Below are positions 11,763-21,410 of a DNA stretch of 64,000 nucleotides, piece by piece (position 1 is the stretch's first letter; each line of letters opens with the position of its first letter). The position numbers and the translations under genes were made by a program. The notes beneath the pieces were generated by a model that did no database searches, was not told where the DNA came from, and worked only from the letters and a program-made list of their open reading frames with translations. Origin of the DNA: Euglena gracilis (taxonomy: Eukaryota; Euglenida; Euglenophyceae; Euglenales); assembly GCA_039621445.1 (NCBI GenBank), contig CP154955.1, positions 25,270,354 through 25,334,353 on the forward strand. The letters run 5' to 3'.

Positions 11763-12077
11763 CCGTGCCCCCCCCCCCCTAGTTAGTCACCCCCTTGGGA
11801 GAGGAATTTGGCCAAGGGTGACTTATAGGGGGGGTGACTAACTCGGGGGGGGGGGGTCAATTTATGCCCAAATTTTGCCCCCTGCCCCAATTCTTGGGGG
11901 TTTCAGGGTTGTTTTTGGGTATTCCAGGGCACTTTTCATGGATGGCAACCATCAAAAAAAATCCGATGGCCAAATTCGGTGTTTTTTAAAGAAAAATATT
12001 TTCCTCCAAAAATTTTTTTTGCCTGGGACCCAAGGGTGAGTAATAGGGGGGGGGGTGACTAACTGGGGGGGGCATGG
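11763..12077. mobile_element. TA-flanked MITE, CCGTGCC/GGCATGG ends, 315 bp
   Basis: Left CCGTGCCCCC(n)CTAGTTAGTCACCCC pairs with right GGGGTGACTAAC(T)GGGG..GGCATGG. TA is present on both flanks (11761-11762, 12078-12079). An additional internal inverted copy of GTGACTAACT lies near 11840. Confidence 0.6.
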
Positions 12078-13637
12078 TAGGTATAGGTTTGGCAGGACAC
12101 CTATACCAATATGTCCACCACCTATACCTATATGCCATCTGTATGTCTTCAAAAATTGCTCACAATGCACCGAAATGGCCGACAATCAAGGTTGACGACT
12201 TGTTTCTTTTAAAAAAAATATGTTTTTTTTTAAAAAAAACACAAAAAAAACGTCATGGAGGGTTTGGGGGAAAATAGTTTTGCATTTTTTTTGGAAAAAT
12301 GTTCATTTTTTATCTTTGAAGCATTCATTTTTTGTCTTTTTTTTGGGTTGAAAGCATGATTTTTTGCACCAGAAAACACAGATTTGGAAATACTTTCACA
12401 CATAAAAAAACTTTAGAGGGGGTATTCCCCCCGTGACCCCCCCCCCCCCGACCCGGCCTAAGACCCTTTTCGGCCAATTTTTTTCTGAAAAATAACTTGG
12501 CCGGTGATGCCTAATTTGACAAAATATTCAATATTCCTAATTTTGAGCATAAATTTTGCAAAATTTGGAATGGTGATGCCTAATTTGGTGTCAAAATACT
12601 AAGTTTAAGTTTGGGGATTCCAAATTTGGAGCCCAAAAAGGATTTTTCCCCAAAAATTTTGTTTTTCGGTGATTCCTAATTTGGCCACCGAAAATGTGGT
12701 GTTCCCCCGTGACCCCCCCCCCCCCGTGACCCGAACCACCCGATTTCGCAAGGAAAAAGGTCAATTTTGCTTTTTCAAAAAAAATGTTTTTTTTGCGATT
12801 TTTTTAAAAAAAAAGGTCAACCCTGCCGACAATTGGCCAATAATGGCCCCGAAATGGCCTTATATGGCACAAAATAGACGAAAATGGACAGGTGAGTCAG
12901 AACTTGGTTCCCAGAACAAAATTTTAAAATGACACTTCAACTTCACTTGAACCTCAACTTCTATCTTCCTATTCTCTTGGAAATCTAAGGCAACCTTGGT
13001 GGAAATCAAGCGTTACAGATGTCTCTTCCCTAAAAAGCCTTTCATTAGCAGATATATAAGACATATAGCAGATACAAGAGGTGAGAAAACCCTATACCTA
13101 TACCTATACCTATACCTATATCTGCCTATATCCCAATATCCCTAGATCCAGCCCTGGCCGAAGGCCCCCAAAAACTGCTCAGACATGTTTACTACATGGC
13201 TAAAAAGCATTTCGGACATCTTTGGCACTTTTTGGGGGGACACCAGCTTCACGCCTGAACCGCGTCCTTGGACGCCGGTTCGGGTGTGAAGGCGGAGCCC
13301 CCAAATACGGTTTCAAGCATTTGCTTCCTAAATTTTGGAGTTTGCACCTCTAATTACCCAAAAATACAAATTTGCACCAAAATTAGGCATTTGCCCGAAA
13401 ATTTTAACACAAAGTTTGCGCCCAAAATTAGGCAGTTTATACCCGAAATTTGGCAATTGATCCCTGAAAATTAAAAAGTTGCATCTCAAATTAGGTCCCC
13501 TTTTTTTTAAAAAAAAAGTCACAAAAAGCATACAAAAGCAAACTGTTTGAAAAAATCTTGCAATCAACTGACTCTCACCCAATCAATCACTTGCACAACA
13601 ACTCACACCTTGATCCCTCTTTGCACTTGCCCTTCAA
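12078..13637. other. no supported gene; homopolymer-rich
   Basis: Contains T8A8-type palindromes near 12232 and 12800, C runs near 12440 and 12715, a (CCTATA)n tract at 13083-13120 and GACGCC motifs at 13243-13305. Confidence 0.5.
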
Positions 13638-13772
13638 AAAAAATCTGCAACATTCCTTTGGGTACGTTGCATAATCGCAATTGGCTTCAAAATGACAACG
13701 CCCAAAAATGAGGCAAGGGTGAACATCCCCCGACAACTTTCTAGCTTGATCTTCAAGCCAACTTCGCGACAT
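13638..13772 (-). pseudogene. Cys-rich (CCCH-like) zinc-finger exon fragment, second copy
   Basis: The minus-strand frame reads HPC-x5-C-HFEAN-CDY, then P-K-E-C-C, then C-KEGSR-C. Spacing and identity match the fragment at 4.1 kb through the first four Cys. A further C-x7-C-x5-C-x3 motif follows but ends in Cys rather than His. No start or stop that looks genuine frames a gene. CCCH fingers usually bind RNA; here the assignment rests on spacing alone. Confidence 0.35.
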
Positions 13773-15135
13773 CGAAAGGATGGCGAATTAGGCAAGAGGC
13801 CACATATTGACCTGTGATAAGGGAAAAGGGAAAGTTGGGGGTCCTGGACCCCTCCCATCCTGCCTTATCCAACGATGAACTTCACTGGTGCAGTTCACCA
13901 CAAGAAGTCTGTTTTAACCAAAAATTTGCAAGTTTTCGGAAAATTTGATGAAAAATCTTGAGCCGTCGTGATTAAAATAAGGGGAAAAAAACAAAAATGG
14001 CGTCAAAAAAAAAACAAGTTGCCAACTATGGAGGGGGGTTCAAAATTGTTGGGTGTTTTAACGCTAGGCACAGGGGGGCGGAGGGGGGGGATGTTTTTTA
14101 AAAAACACCACATGGAAATTTTTTGAATACATATGGGGGTGCGGGTCACGGGGGTCACGGGGGGGGCATGGAGGAACTATGCCACTTTCGAGGTAGTTTG
14201 CGGGAAAATAAAAATTTATTCTTTTAACGTAAATTTTCAGAAAAATTGCGGAAAAATTGGAAATATTTCGATATTTTCCCATGATGCAAAAATGAACCAG
14301 GATGGGGACCTGTCGACATTATCCATTGGGATCCTCCAAGGATCATTTGGGGGTTTGGGGGTTTTTTGGAGAAGGCGGTGGGTGAACCTTGGGATTTTGG
14401 ACCCCCCCTGGGTGAAGTTCATTGTTTGAAAGTTAACCGGGTGGTCACCCCCCTCTCTGCCTAACCCAACGGTGAACTTCACCGATGAAGTTCACCACGA
14501 GCACTTTTTTGGCCAAAAATGGCCAAAAATGACATTTTGGGCAAGTTTTCGGAAATTTTGAAAAAATCCTGTGAACCATCAACCTCAAAATCATTTTGAG
14601 AGGAAAAGGAACAAAATTTCACCCATCAAAATTTCACACCCAACCATCAAAACGGTGAAGTTCACTGCCGAAAGTCCCCCCCCCCCCCCCGGTGAACGTT
14701 CACGGGTGAACTAGTACATAGCCCCCCCCCCCCCGGCCACAAGCGAGAAATTGGTGATGGACTTTTGGTGGTCGCTAGCGGCTAGTCGCTAGCGACCATT
14801 GGTGATCTGGCGACTAGTTGCTAGCGACCACCAACAATAAGTCCACCCCCCTCTAAAAAAATTTTTGAGCCCCCCCCTCGAAAAAAAAAATCATTCAAAT
14901 ATGAAGGAAAATGATTGGAAACCCAACCAAGTGCCTTCCAAAACATCCATTCGGGGGTCAATTTGCAAAAAAAATGGGTAATATAATAAAATAATATTGA
15001 AGTTGATCCGCAAAAATTTTCAGCAATCCTGTTTGGAGGCAGTCGGGAGGCAGCATCAATGATCCCGAGAGGAGAGGTGAAGAGATGAAGGTTGATTCAT
15101 CATATGAAAATTGAAAGGGGAGCACATAGCTGGCC
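13773..15135. other. no supported gene; palindrome-rich
   Basis: Holds GGTGAACTTCACC-type palindromes at about 13872, 14466 and 14652. A larger hairpin at 14768-14838 has GGTGGTCGCTAGC facing GCTAGCGACCACC. Homopolymer tracts are frequent. Confidence 0.55.
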
Positions 15136-15604
15136 GGCCCAAAAATATGTGGGAATAGGCAAATATGCTGTGGAAAACTCCAGTAAAACCTCGACATACA
15201 AAATAATAGGCAAAAAAAAGTGAAATATGAGTTAAAAATGTGAAATATGTGCAAGATGCATGCTCTGCATATAATATCATATGCCCCCCCCGGGTTGTTA
15301 CGTTGGTGTTGGGGGGGGGCCATAGCCGTTGGGGGTGGTTCGGGATGCGGGGGGGGGGGGCGAGGGGGGGGGAGGGGGGGGGATGTGGCCCAACTGCCGC
15401 CACACATTTTCTTTGGTGTCACCCAAGTCTGTGCCAAAATCTGGGCACATTTTTCTGGCACACGGCGGGGGGAGACAGAGTGTGGAACAACTTTATCATT
15501 CTAGGCTGGAGGGCTTGAAAACCCAGCGCGGGTATATCCATCTCCGACGTCATTCGAGTCCGAGCACATCAATGATTCTGGGGCAACGGGCAGGCTTCTT
15601 TTTT
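15136..15604. repeat. direct repeat P, copy 2
   Basis: Second copy of the 7583-8094 block. The G-rich centre is shorter. The sequences diverge immediately after GGGCAGGCTTCTTTTT. Confidence 0.85.
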
Positions 15605-15754
15605 ACATCGAGAACTGTGTCCCAGACGCCGGTTCGGGCGTGAAACCTGTGCTTGGGACGCCGGTTCGGGCAGGTTTGGGAAAAGTCTAGTTTTGGGAAC
15701 CCGTCTTGGACACAGTTTTTTGAAACTCTGGCTAGGGGGCTCCGGTTTCATGCC

Positions 15755-16260
15755 CGAACCGGCGGCTGAGGAATCACGGCCAATTTCGCCCAAAATACCC
15801 ATGTTTGGGGCAGTTTTGGGAGACTTTGGCCCTAATGAGCCGCCGGTCAAAAATGGCAGATTTCACACTTATGAAGCCATGTTACCCATTAATTGAAAGT
15901 TCTTCTCAAGGGCTTTTGACAGATGGCCACAGAATTCGGTCATAATGCACGTAGCGCTTATTTTCAGCGATCGTGTATTCCAAAATTTGACATCCTAATT
16001 TGTCAAATCCCACAGCTTCAGGTTGCATATTGCATATCAATCGAAAGCTCTCCCCAAGACCTTTCGCTTGGTACCCTCAGAACTCAGCCAGATTGCAAAG
16101 TGCTCTGAAAATCAGCGATCTTTTCCTCATTTTTCGGACCCCATTTGCATATCGGAAATTCCACTTTTCAGCTACCATGTTGCCCATCGATCGAAAGCTC
16201 ATCTCAAGGGCTTTCAGCAGATGGCCTCAGATTCCTGCCATGCTGCGTGGTATTCTACTT
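15755..16260. repeat. three diverged tandem units of about 165 bp
   Basis: Units share ATGTTRCCCAT, then a (A/T)TCGAAAG(C/T)TC core, then CTCAAGGGCTTT and GATGGCC. The first overlaps the inverted partner of 9133-9400. Non-coding. Confidence 0.6.
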
Positions 16261-16514
16261 CAGAAATTCTCCAAAATTGGCAAAAAGAAACTATTCCTCA
16301 AAAAAACCCAATTTTTGGCCCAAGACCACCCAAAAACTGCTCAAATATGATTGCCACCTGTCTACAAACCCTTTTGGAGACTTTTTGGCACTTTTTATTT
16401 TGGGTCCCCCAGATGCCGGTTTAATTAAGCCCGAACCGACACAGAAATTTCCCGCCCGAACCAGCATCCCAGACGCCGGTTCGGGCATGAAACCGGAGCC
16501 CCCAGACACGGTTT

Positions 16515-16686
16515 CAAGACCCCTGGGGGGGAGGGGGGTTCCCCCCCCACCCACCCAGGGTGGCGCGGGACCCCCCCCGGGGGGGGGGGGGCAGGGACCC
16601 CCCAAAATCGGGCCGTTAAAGGCAATTTTCAAAAAATTTCGGTGCTTCGCGCCGAAAAGGTATACCCGGCGCCTCCGGCGTGGGAG
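16515..16686. repeat. direct repeat Q, copy 2
   Basis: Matches 8095-8266 over its whole length apart from homopolymer lengths. Confidence 0.8.
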
Positions 16687-17450
16687 ATCAGGCGGTGAAC
16701 TTTGGGTTTTTTGGGCGGGACCCCCCCCCACCCCCTCCCTCTTCATTGGAAATACATGGACGAACTTCACCGGTGAACTTCACCAGTGAAGTTTCTCCAT
16801 GAAATTCCTTTGGGGGCGGAGCCCCCAACCCCCCCCCCACCCCTGCCTAACCTCCGTGGGCTCCTGGTTCTGGCCTGGGGGGGGGGGGGGTAGTGGGGTT
16901 CGACCACGGTCGGCCCACGGTCGCCCTCGGTCGCTCTCGGTTGGACCCAGCCGGCCGTCGGCACCGCCACCATGCACAAATCGAAGGATGGCGTCCTGGC
17001 CGGGTGGGGGCCGCTTCTGGCCCGCCGGCGCCGCCTCCGCCCCCGCAGCCGCCGCAGCAGCGGGCTGGCTGGGGGGTGGCCTCGAGGGCGGGGGGGTAGT
17101 GGGGGGCATTGGTGTAGAAACTGGGGGGGGCAGGGGGGGCGGCCGCCCCCCGAGATTTTTTTGCCCCCCCGAGAATTTTTTTCCTCAAATTTTTTTCGCC
17201 CCCCCCCCCCCCGAAAAAAAGTTACCCTCGAAAAAAATTTTGTAGGTTTTGAAAAAATTCTTTCAGATTAAGAACCCAACTGTTCATTGAACTTTCAGGT
17301 GTTTTTGCCATTGGACATTGCTACCGTCTCACCGCCCTTCGGGCGGCCAAACAAGCCCAAAACTCATGGGTTGGAGGGGAAATGAGTCTTCGCTTTTCAA
17401 TTTGGGGTTGTTGTTTGTGAATATCTCCACCGCCGTCTCGCCGTCCTTTG
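16687..17450. other. no supported gene; G/C tracts and GGTGAACTTCACC palindromes
   Basis: Palindromic GAACTTCACCGGTGAACTTC lies at about 16754. From 16859 there is the left arm only of the GGCCTGGGGG inverted-repeat family (full copies at 21.1 and 25.7 kb). Confidence 0.5.
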
Positions 17451-17796
17451 GAGGCTAGGCGCGCCGCTCGGGGGGGGGGTCCAGGACCCCCCCCCCTGCG
17501 CGGTCCCTGCGCGGCTGCCCGCGCGGCCGCTCGCCCCCCCCCCCCTGGACCCCCCCCACTGTGCCTAGCATAACCAAGAAAAAAAATTTTGTGAAAAAAT
17601 CGCGACTTTTTTGAGGCCCAAAAATGACCAAAAATGACCATTTTCGGACATAAAATGGCAAATTTGGGGGCCGCGCGCGGCCAAAAAAGCACTTTTTGGG
17701 TCAAAAATGACCAAAATGGCAAAAAAATGACCACTTTCTGGACCCGAAAATCACCGATTTTAGGATGCGCGCCGCCCGCGCGGCCGCCCTCGGACC
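17451..17796. repeat. dispersed repeat R, copy 2
   Basis: Near-complete copy of 9817-10176. Confidence 0.8.
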
Positions 17797-17826
17797 CCTC
17801 CCCCCCCCCTCCCCCTCGCGCGGCCG

Positions 17827-17990
17827 CCCTATAACAAAATCCCTTGTGTCACCAAACCGTTTTGGGGGGCAAGTCCCTTTTTGTTGCTCAACTGTTCCAG
17901 GGACCCAAATTAACAAAATCCCTTGTGTTACCAAACCGTTTTGGGGGGCAAATCCCTTTTTGTTGCTCAACTGTTCGAGGACCCCAAAAT
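17827..17990. repeat. two tandem ~80-bp units
   Basis: Unit AACAAAATCCCTTGTGT, CCAAACCGTTTTGGGGGGC, CCCTTTTTGTTGCTCAACTG. Further units lie at 19374-19600, and the first part is embedded at 21.25 and 25.86 kb. Confidence 0.8.
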
Positions 17991-17995
17991 TATAT

Positions 17996-18260
17996 AAAAA
18001 TCGTGGGCATAACCCGTTATACGGCCTGTATACGGGTTATAGCCCACGATTTTTTTGTAACCGTGAATTAAGAGGCCCGGCGCCTGCCCTGTATTTCGTG
18101 GGTGTGCTTCACGCCATGGTTTAGGGCACTTTTGGGGCGCTTTTTTGCCCAAAATTTTCTAAAAATCCTATTCACAAAATACAGCCTGTATTTCGTGAAT
18201 ACCCAATTCACGAATACAGCCTGTATTCGTGAATTGAAAATAACGCCCTGTATTCCGTGA
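17996..18260. repeat. cluster of palindromes, left flank of the PHD-like copy
   Basis: AAAAATCGTGGGC(A)TAACCCG faces its near reverse complement at 18030-18055. TTCACGAATACAG/CTGTATTCGTGAA hairpins lie at 18170-18240. The block 18170-18260 is directly repeated at 19235-19322. The piece 18057-18106 is repeated inverted at 19326-19373. Confidence 0.8.
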
Positions 18261-18533
18261 ATTGAAACCCAAATGTGAAAACATTGTCGAGATGACCTGG
18301 AACACATTGATAACCAACCCCTGGTCCTGGAAAACGAGATATGAGTGTAAAGCCAAGTTATTGGGTGCAAGGCGAAGTTATTTGGGGGCACTTTGGGGGG
18401 GGGGCGCCGATGGGGATGAGCAACGGCAAGAGCAAAGGCCCGCAAAGGCCCCCACAATGCTTTCGGTTTTAGAGCAAAAAGTGCTATTTTTGCACCTTCA
18501 CACTGTGTTTCTCCTCAGTCTGTTCTCTGAAAA
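18261..18533. other. no supported gene
   Basis: Short spacer between the palindrome block and the PHD-like copy. It ends in a pyrimidine-rich stretch just before ATG 18534. Confidence 0.4.
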
Positions 18534-19038
18534 ATGTCGAAGAAAGCGGCAAACACCATGGACAGAATGTTGCCACAACCCCCAAAAGTTGCTGAATTTT
18601 TGGCCACCATTAAGCAGGGTTGGGAGAAAAGAAAGAACCCTGCTGTTGACCCCCTGCACGGTAACCTGTTGTTTGAGGCTACCAAAAAGAAAGCATCTGG
18701 TTCAGAAGGGACAGAGCAATCCGCATTCGCTCACCTCCTTGAATTCGAGGAGGTGTGCAGTGCGCTTGGCGCTGTCTACGACGAACTGGACACTTTCCTT
18801 TGTGCGTGGGCGGCCTGGTTGATTGATCCACCACTGTTGTTTGATGGGCAAGCGGTCATCAAGCAATGTGAGGACCAACGCCAGATGTGGTGTGGTCGTT
18901 CCCCCTCGCTCCCCGTGTCGTGACATGAACCGCGTGCGGTGTGATGTTTGTTCCCTTTCATACCACTGGCGTTGTGTGAATTTATGCCATGAGCCCAAAC
19001 ATGGGTCATGGGTGTGTCATTCGTGCAAACCACGTTAG
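18534..19038 (+). pseudogene. PHD-like zinc-finger family member, copy 3
   Basis: The frame opens with ATG 18534 (MSKKAANTMDRML) and reads PQPPKVAEFLATI, LLEFEEVC, LDTFLCAWAAW, PPLLFDGQAVIKQC and DQRQ. It stops at 18921. The finger follows in another frame: NRVRCDVCSLSYHWRCVNL, then PKHGSWVCHSC, with its stop at about 19036. The copy at 6.35-7.16 kb has extra sequence between the two parts, so this copy may have lost an intron or suffered a deletion plus frameshift. Ligand pattern C-x2-C..H-x2-C..C-x2-C is typical of PHD fingers. It sits between palindromic flanks that are direct or inverted copies of each other, which suggests movement as a unit. Confidence 0.5.
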
Positions 19039-19233
19039 CTTTCCCCGCGTTAATCCACAGCACTTTGCTGTCTGACGTTGCACTGGTTGTGCACCGCCTT
19101 CGTTTCTCACCCTGGATATGCCATTCAATTTTCTTTTGCTTTGTGCATTTGGTTTTTTTCTGAATCGCTTCGGATCATGTGATGCAATGAGGTTTCTAGT
19201 TTCAGAAACTGTTTTAAACACAAAAAAAATCCA

Positions 19234-19373
19234 ATTCACGAAATACAGCCCGTATTTCGTGAATACCCAATTCACGAATACAGCCTGTATTCGTGAATTG
19301 AAAATAACGCCCTGTATTTCGTGTTCACACCCACGAAATACAGGGCAGGCGCCGGGCCTCAATTCACGGTTAC
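19234..19373. repeat. palindrome cluster, right flank of the PHD-like copy
   Basis: AATTCACGAAATACAG..CTGTATTTCGTGAA hairpins match 18170-18260 in direct orientation, then 19326-19373 matches 18057-18106 in inverted orientation. Confidence 0.8.
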
Positions 19374-19600
19374 AACAAAATCCCTTGTGTTACCAAACCG
19401 TTTTGGGTGGCAAATCCCTTTTTGTTGCACAAATGTTCGAGGGCCCCAAAATAACAAAACCCCTTGTGCTACCAAACCGTTTTGGGGGGCAAATCCCTTT
19501 TTGTTGCTCAACTACCGTTTTGGGGGGCAAATCCCTTTTTGTTGCTCAACTATTCGAGGGCCTCAAAATAACAAAATCCCTTGGTTTACCAAACCGTTTT
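19374..19600. repeat. ~80-bp tandem units, second cluster
   Basis: Three to four units, one truncated, of the AACAAAATCCCTTGTGT / CCGTTTTGGGGGGC repeat seen at 17827. Confidence 0.8.
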
Positions 19601-19632
19601 TGTGTCCCGTCCCCCCCCCCTACCCTCTAACC

Positions 19633-20031
19633 CATGGTCGCCCCTTGGAAAGGGGGGGGTCGCAGTTATAGATTGGGGGTCGACCATGTTCGCCCCCTCG
19701 GTAGGGGGGGTCGCGGTTATGGAGTGGGGGGGGTCGACCATGGTCGCCCCTTGGAAGGGGGGGGTCGCGGTTATGGAGTGGGGGGGTCGACCATAGTCGC
19801 CCCCTTGGAAGGGGGGGGTCGCGGTTATGGGGTGGGGGCGTCGACCATGGTCGCCCCCTCGGAAGGGGGGGGGTCGCGGTTATAGGGGGTCGCCCATGGT
19901 CGCCCCCTTGGAAGGGGGGGTCGCGGTTATGGGGTGGGGGGGGGTCGACCATGGTCGCCCCCTCGGAAGGGGGGGGTCGCGGTTATAGGGGGCTGCTTAT
20001 GGTCGCCCCTTGGAATGGGGGGTCGCGGTTA
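19633..20031. repeat. minisatellite, GTCGACCATGGTCGCCCC unit
   Basis: About seven to eight units of 45-65 bp, each (G/T)CGACCATGGTCGCCCC, TTGGAA or TCGGAA, G7-9, TCGCGGTTATGG. GTCGACCATGGTCG is partly palindromic. The array resumes at 20204-20345 after a MITE insertion, and single units recur near 20755. Confidence 0.85.
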
Positions 20032-20202
20032 CCATGCCCCCCCCCATATAAGACCCCCCCCATATAAGACCCCCCCCTGGCCGGCCGAAGGCCGGCCCTT
20101 TGGCCGGGACCGACCCCCCCCCCCTATAAGACCCCCCCCCATATAAGACCCCCCCCTAGGATTTTGGCTCCCGAGGGGGGGTCTTATATGGGGGGGGCAT
20201 GG
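20032..20202. mobile_element. 171-bp MITE, copy 1, TA target duplication
   Basis: The ends are CCATGCCCCCCCCCATATAAG and its mirror CTTATATGGGGGGGGCATGG. The centre has GGCCGGCCGAAGGCCGGCC. TA flanks both sides (20030-20031, 20203-20204). It interrupts the GTCGACC minisatellite. A second copy, inverted and also 171 bp, is at 23029-23199. Confidence 0.8.
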
Positions 20203-20203
20203 T

Positions 20204-20345
20204 ATGGGGTGGGGGGGGTCGACCATGGTCGCCCCCTTGGAAGGGGGGGTCGCGGTTATGGACTGGGGGGGTCGACCATAGTCGCCCCCTTGGAAGGGGG
20301 GGGTCGCGGTTATGGGGTGGGGGGGTCGACCATGGTCGCCCCCAT
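20204..20345. repeat. minisatellite GTCGACCATGG, continuation
   Basis: Three more units of the 19633 array on the other side of the MITE. Confidence 0.8.
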
Positions 20346-21126
20346 AGTGGGCACGCCTGTTTTTTTTGACGTTGTTTTTTTTGTTTTTTTTATTTCTAAC
20401 AATGTTTTTTTTAAAAAAAACAAAAAAACGCCCACTAGGTTTTGCAAAGAAAAATTTTTGAATGCGTATTTTCGGTCATTTTTGCAACTTCTGGGTCAGT
20501 TTTGCCAAAGTCTACCTCCCATAAAAAATGGAAAAAGTAATAAAATTGCATTTTTTCTGCTTTTTTGGATGTTTTCGACCATTTTTGGCACTTTTTTGAA
20601 CTGAGTAGGATTCAAAGTATGGTTTGGGTGTTTCATAATGAGTTTTCTCAATGAAATTTCCCTTTTGTTTTTTTTGATGTTTTTTTTTAGTGTTTTTTTT
20701 AAAAAAAACAAGTTGTTTTGTTTTTTTTAAAAAAAACAAAAAAAATGCCCACTATGGTCGCCCCCCCTCGGAAGGGGGGGTTGCGGTTATGGAGTGGGGG
20801 TCGACCATGGCCTCGGTCGACCCCCACGACCGAGTTCAGCCAAACCTCGGTCCACCCCCACTCCCCCCCCCCCCCCCGACCGAGAGCGACCGAGAGCGAC
20901 CGTGGGCCGACCATGGTCGAAGCCCACTACCCCCCCCCAGGATATAGCAACCCCCCCCGTCCCCCCTCCGGCGTGGGACTCCCCCCGGGGGGCCGGGGGG
21001 GGGGGGGTCCGGCCCGGGGGGGGGGGGGGGGTCTTCTGACTTAAAAAGAAGCCTGGCAACAGGGGGGACAAGGCAGTACAGTTGGTCAAACCTTGGGACC
21101 CCCCCCTCCCGGCTCCCGGATCTGGC
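20346..21126. other. no supported gene; T8A8 palindromes and repeat-Q fragment
   Basis: GTTTTTTTTAAAAAAAAC-type palindromes lie near 20406, 20695 and 20725. A right arm of the GGCCTGGGGG family lies at 20880-20945. A mosaic block at 20965-21061 is shared with 8255-8340. Confidence 0.55.
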
Positions 21127-21410
21127 CTGGGGGGGGGGTTGTGGGCAGACCCTAGGGTCTGCCCACGGTCGCCAAAGGTCGCCAAAGGTCGCTATGGGTA
21201 TTTCCTACTCAGTCTTTTTTGCATTGTAGCGGCGTAGGCAACTGTTCCAGGGCCCTAAAAAAAAAAATCCCTTGTGTGTGCAACACCTTTTGTGTGTATG
21301 TTGCGCTAATTTGCCGTGGAGCGCATTTTTTGACATCGACCCACCCACGACCTTTGGCGACCATGGCGACCTTTGGCGACCCTAGGGTCTGCCCACAACC
21401 CCCCCCCCAG
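21127..21410. mobile_element. inverted-repeat element, 284 bp (family GGCCTGGGG)
   Basis: The left arm CTGGGG..GGGCAGACCCTAGGGTCTGCC..GGTCGCC mirrors the right arm GGCGACC..GACCCTAGGGTCTGCC..CCCCAG. The interior GTAGCGGCGTAGGCAACTG..CCTTGTGTGTG matches the element at 25738-26016. Arms differ between the two elements although each element's arms match one another. Confidence 0.7.

Noticed and set aside
19633-20345. CRISPR-like array
   Set aside because: Units are contiguous minisatellite copies without unique spacers, and the context is eukaryotic.
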